A DNA stretch of 9,243 nt from Candidatus Bathyarchaeota archaeon (lineage in GTDB: Archaea > Thermoproteota > Bathyarchaeia > Bathyarchaeales > Bathycorpusculaceae), in contig DAOVFC010000011.1 in assembly GCA_030668645.1 (NCBI GenBank), positions 1 through 9,243 on the forward strand, written 5' to 3'. The notes beneath the pieces are model-generated. The model saw only the letters and a program-made list of their open reading frames with translations. It ran no database searches and was not told the origin of the DNA. Position numbers and translations under genes: made by a program. This document shows positions 1-6,474 of the stretch, piece by piece (position 1 is the stretch's first letter; the number at the start of each line of letters is the position of its first letter).

Positions 1-429
1 CCCTATGAACTTTCAGGCGGGCAGCAACAGCGTGTGGCGATAGCGTCTGTTTTGGCAATGCAACCTGAAATAATCGTGTTAGACGAGCCAACATCCTTCC
101 TCGATCCGTTAGGTGCGAAGAAAATATTCGAAGACATATACGAACTGAATAAAAAGCTTGGGATAACGGTTGTGCTCGTTGAGCACAGGCTTGATCTAAC
201 CGCTAGATATACAGACCATATAGTAATAATGGATGAAGGAAGGATTGTTCTCGACGGCGACCCCAGAGAAATCTTGAATTCTGAACAGGCACGCCTGATC
301 GGAGTCGGAATTCCAAAAGCAACACGGCTTTACCAGATACTTCAGAAGGATGGAATAGCCTTTGGCGGCTTCATCCCACTATCTTCTGAAGAGTTAGCAG
401 CATCGCTAAGGGAGGCTTTGAAAAACTAA
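1..429 (+). CDS. ecfA: ECF transporter ATP-binding protein EcfA, 5'-truncated by window edge
   Basis: This is the C-terminal 142 residues of an ABC ATPase; the reading frame is open to base 1, so the Walker A and Q-loop halves lie outside the window. The fragment opens with the ABC signature LSGGQQQRVAIA (fragment residues 4-15). It continues with Walker B IIVLDEP ending in the catalytic Glu (residue 29), the D-loop SFLDP, and the H-loop His in VLVEHRLD (residue 62). The roughly 80-residue tail after the H-loop is typical of the cobalt/ECF-type ATPases. It would hydrolyse ATP on the cytoplasmic face to drive uptake of a vitamin or metal ion. The stop overlaps the next start by one base (TAATG), and a second ATPase plus EcfT follow, so it is one half of an EcfA heterodimer. 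The GTG at 34 falls inside the signature motif and is not a real start. The substrate cannot be read because no S component is visible. Confidence 0.93.
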   Translation, partial: PYELSGGQQQRVAIASVLAMQPEIIVLDEPTSFLDPLGAKKIFEDIYELNKKLGITVVLVEHRLDLTARYTDHIVIMDEGRIVLDGDPREILNSEQARLIGVGIPKATRLYQILQKDGIAFGGFIPLSSEELAASLREALKN

Positions 430-1253
430 TGATTGAAATTAAGGATGTGCATTTCAGCTATCCAAACGGTGTAGACGCGTTAAGAGGCGTGTCCCTGACT
501 GTTCAAGACGGTGAGTTCATAGCGATAATGGGACAAAACGGCGCTGGAAAAACAACTTTAGTGAAGCATTTTAATGGACTTCTCAAACCAACAAGAGGAA
601 GCGTGCTTATCGACGGAGTTGACACGCGAAAAGCGAGCGTTGCAACGCTGTCCAGAAAGGTTGGGTTAGTCTTTCAAAACGCTGATCATCAGCTTTTCAG
701 CGAAACCGTTGAAGATGAAGTAGCCTTTGCGCTAAAAAATTTCGGGTTTAAAGAAAACACTGTAAAAAAGCGTGTGACGTGGGCTTTAAACCTGCTAGGC
801 TTAACGCAGTACAAGAAAATTTCGCCTTTCATGCTCAGCGGTGGAGAAAGAAAACGTGTGGCGTTAGCTTCTGTTCTCGCGTGGAACCCAAAAATACTGA
901 TATTGGATGAACCAACGATAGGGCAAGACTATCAGCAAAAGGAGAAGTTACGACAGTTCATTCTTCAGATGAAAACTCAAAGAAAAACGGTTATCATTGT
1001 TACGCACGATGTGGAGTTTGTGGCTGAGTGCAACCCGAGAGTCTTGCTGATGCGAGATGGAAAAATCATTACGGACGGTGAAGCATCCAAGGTGCTTACA
1101 AACCTGGAAGTTTTAACCGAGGCATCCATCGTCCCGCCTCAAATAACCCAAGTTTTCATGCAGCTATCGGATTTAGGAATGTCAAAAGAAGTCATAGACC
1201 TTTATGAAGCACGGGAGATTTTGCTCAACGCCTTGAAGGGTGATGCTGAGTGA
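429..1253 (+). CDS. ecfA: ECF transporter ATP-binding protein EcfA (second ATPase), complete
   Basis: A complete 274-residue ABC ATPase with all motifs in order: Walker A GQNGAGKT (35-42), Q-loop Gln83 in VFQNADHQLF, signature LSGGERKRVALA (136-147), Walker B ILILDEP with Glu161, D-loop GQD (165-167) and H-loop His193 in IIVTHD. The VFQNADHQLFSETVEDEVAF stretch after the Q-loop is characteristic of the cobalt/ECF ATPase subfamily, where this region contacts the coupling helix of EcfT. Length is normal for EcfA. The start ATG overlaps the upstream ATPase stop by one base, and the stop overlaps the ecfT start, so the three genes are almost certainly co-transcribed and translationally coupled. 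It should pair with the upstream ATPase as an EcfA heterodimer; I do not assign A1 versus A2. A generic ABC ATPase is the only alternative, and the downstream EcfT argues against that. Confidence 0.95.
   Translation: MIEIKDVHFSYPNGVDALRGVSLTVQDGEFIAIMGQNGAGKTTLVKHFNGLLKPTRGSVLIDGVDTRKASVATLSRKVGLVFQNADHQLFSETVEDEVAFALKNFGFKENTVKKRVTWALNLLGLTQYKKISPFMLSGGERKRVALASVLAWNPKILILDEPTIGQDYQQKEKLRQFILQMKTQRKTVIIVTHDVEFVAECNPRVLLMRDGKIITDGEASKVLTNLEVLTEASIVPPQITQVFMQLSDLGMSKEVIDLYEAREILLNALKGDAE
1239..1244 (+). promoter_or_regulatory. Shine-Dalgarno site for ecfT
   Basis: GGTGAT lies inside the end of the upstream ATPase gene, 5 nt before the GTG at 1250. It matches the archaeal 16S 3' end complement (GGAGGTGAT) and supports the GTG start, which overlaps the preceding TGA stop. 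Confidence 0.6.
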
Positions 1254-2035
1254 GTGTTTTTGACGGTCTCAAATTCCGAAGGGTTCACTCTCCGATTCAC
1301 GATTTGGACCCAAGAATCAAGTTTCTTTACGTGTGCGCAATCTTTGTGATTGCGATTCTTTTTATGGAGCTGCTGCCCTTGGTTGTGCTGTTTTTCATGC
1401 AGATACCTTTCGTGGTTTTGGCGGGTGTCAAGCGTGAGTGGATTCGCTCCATGAAGGGGGCAGCCTTTTTGGCGGCGGTAATTTTTCTAACCAATTTTGT
1501 TTTTTCGTTCATTTATGCTGGCTATGCGACAGAAACTCTGGCACAAACGCTGGAATACGCCATCGCCATGACCTTGCGTTTCATAGTGCTTGTCGAGTCC
1601 TTTTCTATCTTCTTTTTAACCACCTCGCCCGACCATCTGGGCTTAGCCTTGGAACAGTCACATGTGCCGTACGAGTTTTGTTTCGCATTCACAACTGCAG
1701 TTCGTTTCGTTCCAGTTTTAGCCGAAGAAGCGCAGACGATTATGGATGCGCAGAAGGCTAGGGGTTTGGAGCTTGAGGGTGGAAACTTTCTCAAACGAAT
1801 CAGGAATTACATTCCGATTCTCATCCCGCTTATTGTAAGCGCGATTCGCAGAAGCCTGGAGTTGGCTGAAGCAATGGAGTCGCGTGCGTGGGGAGCGACG
1901 AAAAACCGCACGAACCTGTACGTGCTTAAAATGCGGAGGGGAGACCTCGTTCTGCTGGCTGTCACCACTGGGATTTTGGCGGTTGCAGTTTATGTTCGCT
2001 TGTTTGTTCCTATTCTGCCTCTGATAAGCTTTTAA
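1250..2035 (+). CDS. ecfT: ECF transporter transmembrane coupling protein EcfT
   Basis: This 261-residue integral membrane protein links the ATPase pair to the substrate-binding S component of an ECF importer. The N-terminus has the family pattern SPIHDLDPRIKFL (14-26), followed by hydrophobic segments at roughly 25-60, 68-90 and 95-120 and a final one near 238-258. The cytoplasmic coupling helices carry the diagnostic ARG motif (170-172, in QKARGLELEGG) and a second site that reads SRA (211-213, in MESRAWGA) where a second Ala-Arg-Gly-like motif is usual. These arginines are known to contact the EcfA grooves. The gene starts with GTG, overlaps the preceding stop by 4 nt (GTGA) and has a good ribosome binding site. 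It is the last gene of the ECF operon here. No S-component gene follows, so it lies upstream of the window or elsewhere, as in group II ECF systems that share one module among several S components. Confidence 0.93.
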   Translation: MSVFDGLKFRRVHSPIHDLDPRIKFLYVCAIFVIAILFMELLPLVVLFFMQIPFVVLAGVKREWIRSMKGAAFLAAVIFLTNFVFSFIYAGYATETLAQTLEYAIAMTLRFIVLVESFSIFFLTTSPDHLGLALEQSHVPYEFCFAFTTAVRFVPVLAEEAQTIMDAQKARGLELEGGNFLKRIRNYIPILIPLIVSAIRRSLELAEAMESRAWGATKNRTNLYVLKMRRGDLVLLAVTTGILAVAVYVRLFVPILPLISF

Positions 2036-2040
2036 GAGCC

Positions 2041-2060
2041 ATCTTAACCGTAAGATTTTT
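2041..2060 (+). terminator. Candidate intrinsic terminator after the ECF operon
   Basis: A perfect 6-bp inverted repeat ATCTTA (2041-2046) / TAAGAT (2051-2056) with a 4-nt loop ACCG runs straight into a T-run (2056-2060), 5 nt after the ecfT stop. The stem is AT-rich and weak. The T-run itself could be the active part, as archaeal termination often needs only oligo-T. It overlaps the TATA-like box of the next gene. Confidence 0.45.
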
Positions 2061-2066
2061 AATATA
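2056..2066 (+). promoter_or_regulatory. TATA-like box A promoter upstream of hxlB
   Basis: TTTTTAATATA resembles an archaeal TATA box. Transcription would start about 22-27 nt downstream, near 2085-2092, giving a very short leader ahead of the TTG at 2096 or 2105. This is the only TATA-like stretch in the ecfT-hxlB gap and suggests that hxlB and eL41 form their own transcription unit. Confidence 0.5.
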
Positions 2067-2095
2067 GGCAAGAGAGTATTGGCTCTCTCGGGAGC

Positions 2096-2704
2096 TTGAA
2101 AGCCTTGAAATGGCTGAAGGTAGCGACGGATGAAATCGTTGCGGGGATTAAGCGTTCCATTGAAGGCTTAAACCTTAAGGATGTAGAACGGATGATTGAG
2201 CTTATGCTTGAGGCTAGGGATAAGAAGATTTTCATTGTGGGTATGGGACGCAGCGGGTTCGTTGGTAGAGCGTTCGCCTTGCGTTTGATGAACTTAGGGT
2301 TCAACGTTTATTTTTTGGGTGAGACGATAACGCCGGCTGCCGGAGAGGGGGATTTGGTGATTGCTATCTCTGGCACTGGGACCACAAAGATTGTTTTGAC
2401 CGCAAGCGCGGCTGCAAAGGAGATAGGCGCCACCGTGATTGCGGTTACTTCTTTTCCGGAGTCGCCCTTGGGGAAGGGTGCTGACCATGTTGTGGTTTTG
2501 GTTGGAAGGACGAAGATGGGTTGGCCTAAGGAGAAGGATTATTTGGCTAGGCAGCTTATCGGTGAGTGGGAGCCTTTAACTCCACTTGGGAGCATTTTTG
2601 AGAACAACTGTATGGTTTTTCTGGACGGTTTGATTGTTGAGTTGATGCACAAGTTGGGGAGAACCGAAGAGAATTTGAAGCGTAGGCATGCCACCATAGA
2701 GTAA
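2096..2704 (+). CDS. hxlB: 6-phospho-3-hexuloisomerase (PHI), SIS-domain sugar isomerase
   Basis: This 202-residue SIS-fold protein interconverts 3-hexulose-6-phosphate and fructose-6-phosphate. In archaea lacking an oxidative pentose phosphate pathway this step, run with 3-hexulose-6-phosphate synthase, makes ribulose-5-phosphate. SIS hallmarks are IFIVGMGRSGFVGRAFALRL (45-64, phosphosugar loop GMGRSG at 49-54) and IAISGTGTT (89-97). The C-terminus FENNCMVFLDGLIVEL...GRTEENLKRRHATIE closely follows the PHI-specific ending (LD...LM...G..E..M..RHANLE), which separates it from other SIS proteins. Length fits the family (about 180-200). No ATG is available near the N-terminus, so the start is TTG 2096 or TTG 2105: a GGGAG at 2090-2094 sits too close to the first and about 10 nt from the second. 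The synthase partner is not in the window. eL41 follows after 5 nt. Confidence 0.9.
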   Translation: MKALKWLKVATDEIVAGIKRSIEGLNLKDVERMIELMLEARDKKIFIVGMGRSGFVGRAFALRLMNLGFNVYFLGETITPAAGEGDLVIAISGTGTTKIVLTASAAAKEIGATVIAVTSFPESPLGKGADHVVVLVGRTKMGWPKEKDYLARQLIGEWEPLTPLGSIFENNCMVFLDGLIVELMHKLGRTEENLKRRHATIE

Positions 2705-2709
2705 GCGGA

Positions 2710-2799
2710 GTGTGCAGGGATATTCGCAAGAAGTGGAAGAAGAAGAAGATGCGGCGTGAGAAGAAGAAAAGGAAGAAACGCCGGAAACGGTACAAGTAG
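2710..2799 (+). CDS. rpl41e: Ribosomal protein eL41 (L41e), 29 residues
   Basis: A very short open frame (GTG start at 2710, TAG at 2797-2799) encodes 29 residues, about three quarters Lys or Arg, with a single Trp: IRKKWKKKKMRREKKKRKKR at residues 5-24, ending RKRYK. Residues 6-29 line up without gaps to the eukaryotic 25-residue eL41 after its initiator Met as I remember it (RAKWRKKRTRRL...RSK), with the Trp, the RR pair and the C-terminal Lys in register and about 14 of 24 positions identical. eL41 is a single helix at the ribosomal subunit interface and occurs in archaea and eukaryotes only. It lies 5 nt after the hxlB stop and is probably co-transcribed with it. The GTG is the only in-frame start between the hxlB stop and the conserved core; the internal ATG at 2749 would remove the conserved RKKW. 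Low-complexity basic peptides can match by chance, but the length, Trp position and immediate stop make chance unlikely. Confidence 0.8.
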   Translation: MCRDIRKKWKKKKMRREKKKRKKRRKRYK

Positions 2800-2800
2800 C

Positions 2801-2870
2801 TCTAGCCCCTTAGCGTGTTTTTGCTGGTAATCTCTGCTGGTTTGCTGTCTTTCTGCACTTGCTTTTTACT
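2801..2870 (+). terminator. T-rich termination region after eL41
   Basis: Downstream of the eL41 stop, TTTTT runs at 2818-2822 and 2863-2867 sit in a pyrimidine-rich stretch. Oligo-T tracts are sufficient signals for many archaeal RNA polymerases. No strong stem precedes them, only a short CTAG/TTAG pairing at 2802-2813, so this is a weak call. Confidence 0.3.
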
Positions 2871-2940
2871 TTCCGAGCCCTTTTGCAGAAAACCGCTGAA
2901 ATGATACCCCCTATCGTTTTCACTATCTCGCCTCGCCACT

Positions 2941-2967
2941 ACGTTTTTTGCGTTCTCAAAACAACGT
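2941..2967 (+). repeat. Imperfect inverted repeat (10-bp stem, one bulge) upstream of the pilus operon
   Basis: ACGTTTTTTG (2941-2950) pairs with CAAAACAACGT (2957-2967) around a 6-nt loop CGTTCT, leaving C2962 as the only bulge. No T-run follows on the plus strand, so it is not an obvious terminator. It lies about 120 nt before the pilus ATPase start and could be a leader structure or a regulator site; its role is unknown. Confidence 0.4.
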
Positions 2968-2997
2968 TAAGCAAGCTCAAGATTCTGCATGCATACA

Positions 2998-3008
2998 ACT
3001 TATTAAGA
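2998..3008 (+). promoter_or_regulatory. Weak TATA-like box before the pilus operon
   Basis: The stretch around CTTATTAAG is the most AT-rich, box-A-like sequence in the 100 nt before the operon. It would place the transcript start near 3028-3033 and give a leader of about 60 nt. A second candidate is GCTATACTC near 3019-3027. Neither matches the consensus well. Confidence 0.25.
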
Positions 3009-3075
3009 CTTGCGACACGCTATACTCGTGGAAGCAGCCTACATCATAAGGCACATGCGAACGAATCAAAAGAGC

Positions 3076-3080
3076 AGAGG
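3076..3080 (+). promoter_or_regulatory. Shine-Dalgarno site for the pilus ATPase
   Basis: AGAGG lies 9 nt before the ATG at 3090. A nearer ATG at 3086 is out of frame and reaches a stop after six codons, so the site with its spacing favours the 3090 start. Confidence 0.5.
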
Positions 3081-3089
3081 AAAGAATGA

Positions 3090-4640
3090 ATGCCGAAAAA
3101 GCCTAAAATCATAGAAAAAGCAGAGACGGGCATACTCATAGAAGAAGGAGGCGGAAAACCCGCAACCTTCAGAGAGGTCTACCCGATACGAGAGCCGTAC
3201 GTGTACGCGGCGATAGTCAAGGACCCAGAAACACAAAAAATCAGATACGAAGTTGTGGAACCAACACTGCACGGAGAGGAGGAAAAACAACTAAAGGAAA
3301 TAAAAAAATTACTGATGGAAGAGATTGACGTAAATCTGAAGGAGATAGAGACCAAAGAGAAAGCGGAAGACTACCTGATAAACAAGACGAAGGAGATAAT
3401 CAGCACATACCACATAAAGATTCCATCAGAGGCCATAGACAAACTCACCTATTACATAATAAGAGACTTCATAGGCTACGGCAAAATAGATCCTTTGATG
3501 AGAGACCGCCTGATCGAAGACATCTCAGCGGACGGAGTTGACATACCAATCTATGTATGGCATAGAGTGTACGAATCGCTGCCAACGAACATCATCTTCG
3601 AAAACGAGGCAGAGTTAGACTCCTTCATAATTCGTCTAGCGTATTTATCGGAGAAAAACATCTCCATCGCATCACCAATACTGGATGCGTCGCTTCCAGA
3701 CGGAAGCCGTATACAACTGACTTATGGAAATGAGGTTACAAGGAGAGGTTCGACGTTCACGATCCGCCGTTTCAAGGTGGACCCGCTGACGATATCAGAC
3801 CTAATCGCCTTCAACACGGTTTCCTCAGAGATGGCGGCGTACTTATGGTACATCATAGAAAAAAGAGCCTCGGTGATAGTGGCTGGCGGCATAGCCTGTG
3901 GAAAAACTACGATGCTGAATTGCCTCTCGATGTTCATTAAGCCGGAAATGAAGATAGTGAGCGTGGAAGACACGCAGGAGCTGAATCTTCCACACGAAAA
4001 CTGGATACCATCCGTTGTCAGATTAGGTTTCGGCGGTGAAGGCAAAAAAGCAGGCAGCATAACGCTATTTGACCTCTTGAAGGCGGCTGTTAGACAGAGA
4101 CCAGACTACATCATCGTGGGTGAGGTTCGTGGAGAAGAAGCCTACACGCTGTTTCAAGCCATGGCAACCGGTCATCTGGGAATGAGCACAATTCACGCGG
4201 AATCCGCTGAAGCGGTTTTAAACCGTTTAGAATCCGAACCGATGAACATTCCGAAGCCCTTGCTCTCAATGATTGACGTGATAATGGTTATGGTGCGAAC
4301 AGAAGTTGAAGGAAAACCAGCCAGAAGGGCGTTCACGACATCAGAAGTTGTTGAACTTGATCCGAAAACAAAGCAGCTAAAAACGAACGAGATATTCCGC
4401 TGGAATCCTAAAGTAGACAGATTCAGCTTCTCAGGCTACAGTCAAATACTAGAGAGAAACGTGCGGAAACTCAACATCGACGAAGAAGAAATCAGAAGAG
4501 AACTGCACCGTAGAAAAACCATTCTGGAATGGATGGTACACAAGGGAATACGTCGCTACACAAACGTTGCAAACGTTATTCGCGAATACTACGCTAACCC
4601 AAAACGTGTCTACCAAAAAGCCAGGGTGGGACTAAAGTGA
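3090..4640 (+). CDS. Type IV pilus assembly ATPase, GspE/VirB11 (type II/IV secretion) family
   Basis: A 516-residue cytoplasmic hexameric ATPase that would power pilin extrusion through the membrane platform encoded next. The N-terminal domain (about 1-250) is charged and carries the family pattern YYIIRDFIGYGKIDPLMRD (near 120-140) and SPILDASLPDGSRIQ. The RecA-like core shows Walker A GGIACGKT (266-273, Lys272), the Asp box VEDTQEL (292-298), Walker B IIVGEVRG (341-348, Glu345) and the His box HLGMSTIHA (362-370, His369). All catalytic residues are present. Cys270 sits where archaeal relatives more often have Ser. Overlap of its stop with the next gene (GTGA) and two TadC-like neighbours place it in a pilus operon. 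The archaellum paralogue FlaI is the main alternative, but no FlaH/FlaX/FlaC-type genes are present and two separate platform proteins replace a single FlaJ, which favours a pilus or adhesion system. Confidence 0.93.
   Translation: MPKKPKIIEKAETGILIEEGGGKPATFREVYPIREPYVYAAIVKDPETQKIRYEVVEPTLHGEEEKQLKEIKKLLMEEIDVNLKEIETKEKAEDYLINKTKEIISTYHIKIPSEAIDKLTYYIIRDFIGYGKIDPLMRDRLIEDISADGVDIPIYVWHRVYESLPTNIIFENEAELDSFIIRLAYLSEKNISIASPILDASLPDGSRIQLTYGNEVTRRGSTFTIRRFKVDPLTISDLIAFNTVSSEMAAYLWYIIEKRASVIVAGGIACGKTTMLNCLSMFIKPEMKIVSVEDTQELNLPHENWIPSVVRLGFGGEGKKAGSITLFDLLKAAVRQRPDYIIVGEVRGEEAYTLFQAMATGHLGMSTIHAESAEAVLNRLESEPMNIPKPLLSMIDVIMVMVRTEVEGKPARRAFTTSEVVELDPKTKQLKTNEIFRWNPKVDRFSFSGYSQILERNVRKLNIDEEEIRRELHRRKTILEWMVHKGIRRYTNVANVIREYYANPKRVYQKARVGLK
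4625..4629 (+). promoter_or_regulatory. Shine-Dalgarno site for the first platform protein
   Basis: GGTGG inside the end of the ATPase gene, 7 nt before the GTG at 4637. It supports the GTG start that overlaps the ATPase stop by 4 nt. Confidence 0.5.
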
Positions 4641-5644
4641 CAGACAACAAAGCCATCAAAAAACTTAGAGCGTGGCATCACAAGCTCAAGGAAAAGTTCA
4701 CCCCATTCTCTCCAAAACCGAAAAGCATCAAAGTCCACGACTTAAAAGAGAACTTTAGGCTTGCATTTCAAAAACCCCACTCGTTAGCCTACAGCCTTGT
4801 AGGCGAAAAGACCGTTCGTGCGCTGCCTCTTTTCAGAGACCTAGACTCAAATCTGCAAAGTTCTCAATTAAAAATCAGTTTCAAAGCGTATGTAAGCTTA
4901 ACAGTTCTTACAAGCATCTTGTTATCATTCACAGCGTCGGTCATTGTTCCTTGCATCTTGTTTTTTGCATTACACATGTCTCTATCGTCCGCAATTTTGT
5001 TCGGTGTCGGCGGAGGCTTATTTGCATGGGCGTTCACAACCATAGGGTTCTATGTTTACCCACTTTACCGTGCAGACAAGCTCAGAAGACAGCTGGAGGA
5101 TGAATTACCGTTCACGACAGGTTATATGGCGATTCTTGCAAGCGCAGGAGTTTCTCCGGAGAGAATCTTCTATTCCATTTCAAATGTTACCGTTCCGTTA
5201 GCAATATCAGCTGAAGCCATGGACGTTGTCAGAAATGTGACACTTTTCGGCGCAGACATAATTTCCGCATTGGAGCAAACTTCGAAGCGAACGCCTTCTG
5301 AAAGGCTCCGTGAAACGTTAGAAGGCTTCATTTCAACCATTCACTCCGGGGGAAATCTGGCTGCCTACCTGAGGGAAAAGTCTCAGCAACACATGAAGCT
5401 GAAGCGTATCAGCCTCACAAAGTTTTCGGACACCCTAGCGATTTTATCTGAGTCCTATGTGGCTATACTTGTCACTGGACCGCTGCTGCTCGTGATTATG
5501 CTTGCTGTTATGGCTATGCTCGGCGGAGGCGAATTAGGGGGCTTGAGCCCAAATTTACTGCTTCAGATACTCACCTACATTGGAATTCCAGTCGGTTCCA
5601 TAATCTTTCTCATAATACTGGATGCAGTCTCGCCGAAATGGTAA
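4637..5644 (+). CDS. Pilus assembly membrane platform protein, TadC/GspF-like (first of two)
   Basis: A 335-residue polytopic membrane protein of the T2SSF family (GspF, PilC, TadC, FlaJ), the inner-membrane platform on which the ATPase acts. A basic cytoplasmic N-terminus (1-80) is followed by hydrophobic segments at about 84-112 and 117-141. A cytoplasmic helical T2SSF domain (about 150-265) contains the family pattern LEDELPFTTGYMAILASAGV (153-172) and GGNLAAYLREKSQQHMKLKR. Two further membrane segments lie at about 268-296 and 305-329. The start is GTG, overlapping the ATPase stop by 4 nt with a ribosome binding site. Its own stop overlaps the next gene by 7 nt, so translation is coupled along the operon. 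In FlaJ two such modules sit in one polypeptide; here they are separate proteins, as with TadB/TadC, and probably form a heteromeric platform. Which pilin is exported cannot be read from it. Confidence 0.88.
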   Translation: MTDNKAIKKLRAWHHKLKEKFTPFSPKPKSIKVHDLKENFRLAFQKPHSLAYSLVGEKTVRALPLFRDLDSNLQSSQLKISFKAYVSLTVLTSILLSFTASVIVPCILFFALHMSLSSAILFGVGGGLFAWAFTTIGFYVYPLYRADKLRRQLEDELPFTTGYMAILASAGVSPERIFYSISNVTVPLAISAEAMDVVRNVTLFGADIISALEQTSKRTPSERLRETLEGFISTIHSGGNLAAYLREKSQQHMKLKRISLTKFSDTLAILSESYVAILVTGPLLLVIMLAVMAMLGGGELGGLSPNLLLQILTYIGIPVGSIIFLIILDAVSPKW

Positions 5645-6465
5645 TAAAAATGCCGAAAATAAAGAACCGTACAAAAAAAATTGCTTGGACAGTCTCCGTT
5701 TCCGTAGCCTCAGCCATAATCGTTTTTGCGTACCTCATGTTCCGGAACAAACCGATATTTGACGATTTCGTGTTTTTCGCTGTCATAATGGCTGTGTCTC
5801 CCCCAACGTTCCTAAACTACATTGATTATAAATGGAGAAAAGCTGTAGACGAACACCTACCAGACCTTTTCAGAAGCATAGTCCAAGCGCAAGAAACGGG
5901 TATGACACTACCACAAGCCTTGGAAGAAGCCTCAAAAAGAGATTACGGTCCGCTTACAACGGAATTGAAGCAGATGAACGCTCAGATTTCCTGGGGCTTA
6001 TCCTTTGAGGAAGCCCTTCAAGCCTTAAGCAGACGTGTAGATACGTTGCTTATGCAGAGAACCGTGCCGTTAATAACCGAGGCAAGCCATTCTGGTGGAC
6101 ACGTGGAGAAAGTTTTTGACTCCACTGGCAAGTTTATACAGACAACGATTCTGCTTGATAAGGAGAGACGAAACCAGACAAGACCATACGTTGCGATAAT
6201 CTACGTGGCGCTTTTCGTGTTCATACTCACAATAATCCTGCTTTTCAAATCATTCTTCATCGAGGTAGGCGGCTCACCACTACTTGGAGAGGCGGTGATG
6301 ACCCCGGGAGAAATGCAGCAACTATTCTTTCACATGACAATCATCCAAGCGTTTTTCGGAGGACTCGTCGCCGGAAAAATGAGTGAAGGAACAATAAATG
6401 CAGGGCTGAAACACAGCTTGATCCTGATGCTTTGCGGATACACAGCCTTAAGGCTGTTTCTGTGA
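5638..6465 (+). CDS. Pilus assembly membrane platform protein, TadC/GspF-like (second of two)
   Basis: A 275-residue membrane protein that should partner the upstream platform protein. Two N-terminal membrane segments (about 15-36 and 43-62) are followed by a T2SSF helical domain (about 67-180). There LPDLFRSIVQAQETGMTLPQ (74-93) and LITEASHSGGHVEKVFDSTG (145-164) show the family's Gly-containing helix turns. Three more hydrophobic segments lie near 183-206, 229-247 and 259-275. The start is uncertain: ATG 5638 overlaps the previous gene by 7 nt, while ATG 5650 (residue 5) lies just after its stop and would remove four residues. No clear Shine-Dalgarno site precedes either. The larger number of C-terminal membrane segments differs from the upstream copy, so the two are diverged halves and not a recent duplication. 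The next gene begins 9 nt after the stop. Confidence 0.87.
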   Translation: MVIKMPKIKNRTKKIAWTVSVSVASAIIVFAYLMFRNKPIFDDFVFFAVIMAVSPPTFLNYIDYKWRKAVDEHLPDLFRSIVQAQETGMTLPQALEEASKRDYGPLTTELKQMNAQISWGLSFEEALQALSRRVDTLLMQRTVPLITEASHSGGHVEKVFDSTGKFIQTTILLDKERRNQTRPYVAIIYVALFVFILTIILLFKSFFIEVGGSPLLGEAVMTPGEMQQLFFHMTIIQAFFGGLVAGKMSEGTINAGLKHSLILMLCGYTALRLFL

Positions 6466-6470
6466 GGTGG
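6464..6470 (+). promoter_or_regulatory. Strong Shine-Dalgarno site for the small pilin
   Basis: GAGGTGG, 4 nt before ATG 6475, is the longest anti-16S match in the operon. Strong initiation suits an abundant structural subunit. Confidence 0.65.
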
Positions 6471-6474
6471 AAAA

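Larger units (their letters stand above)
2800..3089. other. Gene-free spacer between eL41 and the pilus operon
   Basis: About 290 nt with no convincing gene. The first part is pyrimidine-rich with T-runs at 2818-2822 and 2863-2867, which could end the hxlB-eL41 transcript. A bulged hairpin lies at 2941-2967, a weak TATA-like stretch near 2998-3008, and a ribosome binding site at the end. I see no tRNA (no T-loop or cloverleaf) and no repeat array. An open frame running 2859-3089 has a composition unlike the neighbouring proteins and no recognisable motif, so I do not call it. Confidence 0.5.

Noticed and set aside
2898..2910. CTGA followed by ATGATA, resembling D' and C' boxes of a C/D box guide RNA
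   Set aside because: The two boxes are separated by only one or two bases, and I find no matching outer C and D boxes at the usual distance.
2859..3089. Open frame of 76 codons ending directly before the pilus ATPase start
   Set aside because: Its composition is unlike the neighbouring proteins, it has no recognisable motif, its start would lie inside a T-run region, and it spans the hairpin and the candidate promoter. It reads like untranslated spacer.
3722..4060. Minus-strand open frame across the ATPase core
   Set aside because: It is antisense to the Walker A and Asp box region of a conserved ATPase and shows no protein-like features.
3090..6465. Archaellum (fla/arl) assembly genes
   Set aside because: The ATPase and platform proteins are related to FlaI and FlaJ, but FlaH, FlaF/FlaG and FlaX/FlaC-like genes are absent and the platform is split in two, so a non-archaellum pilus fits better.
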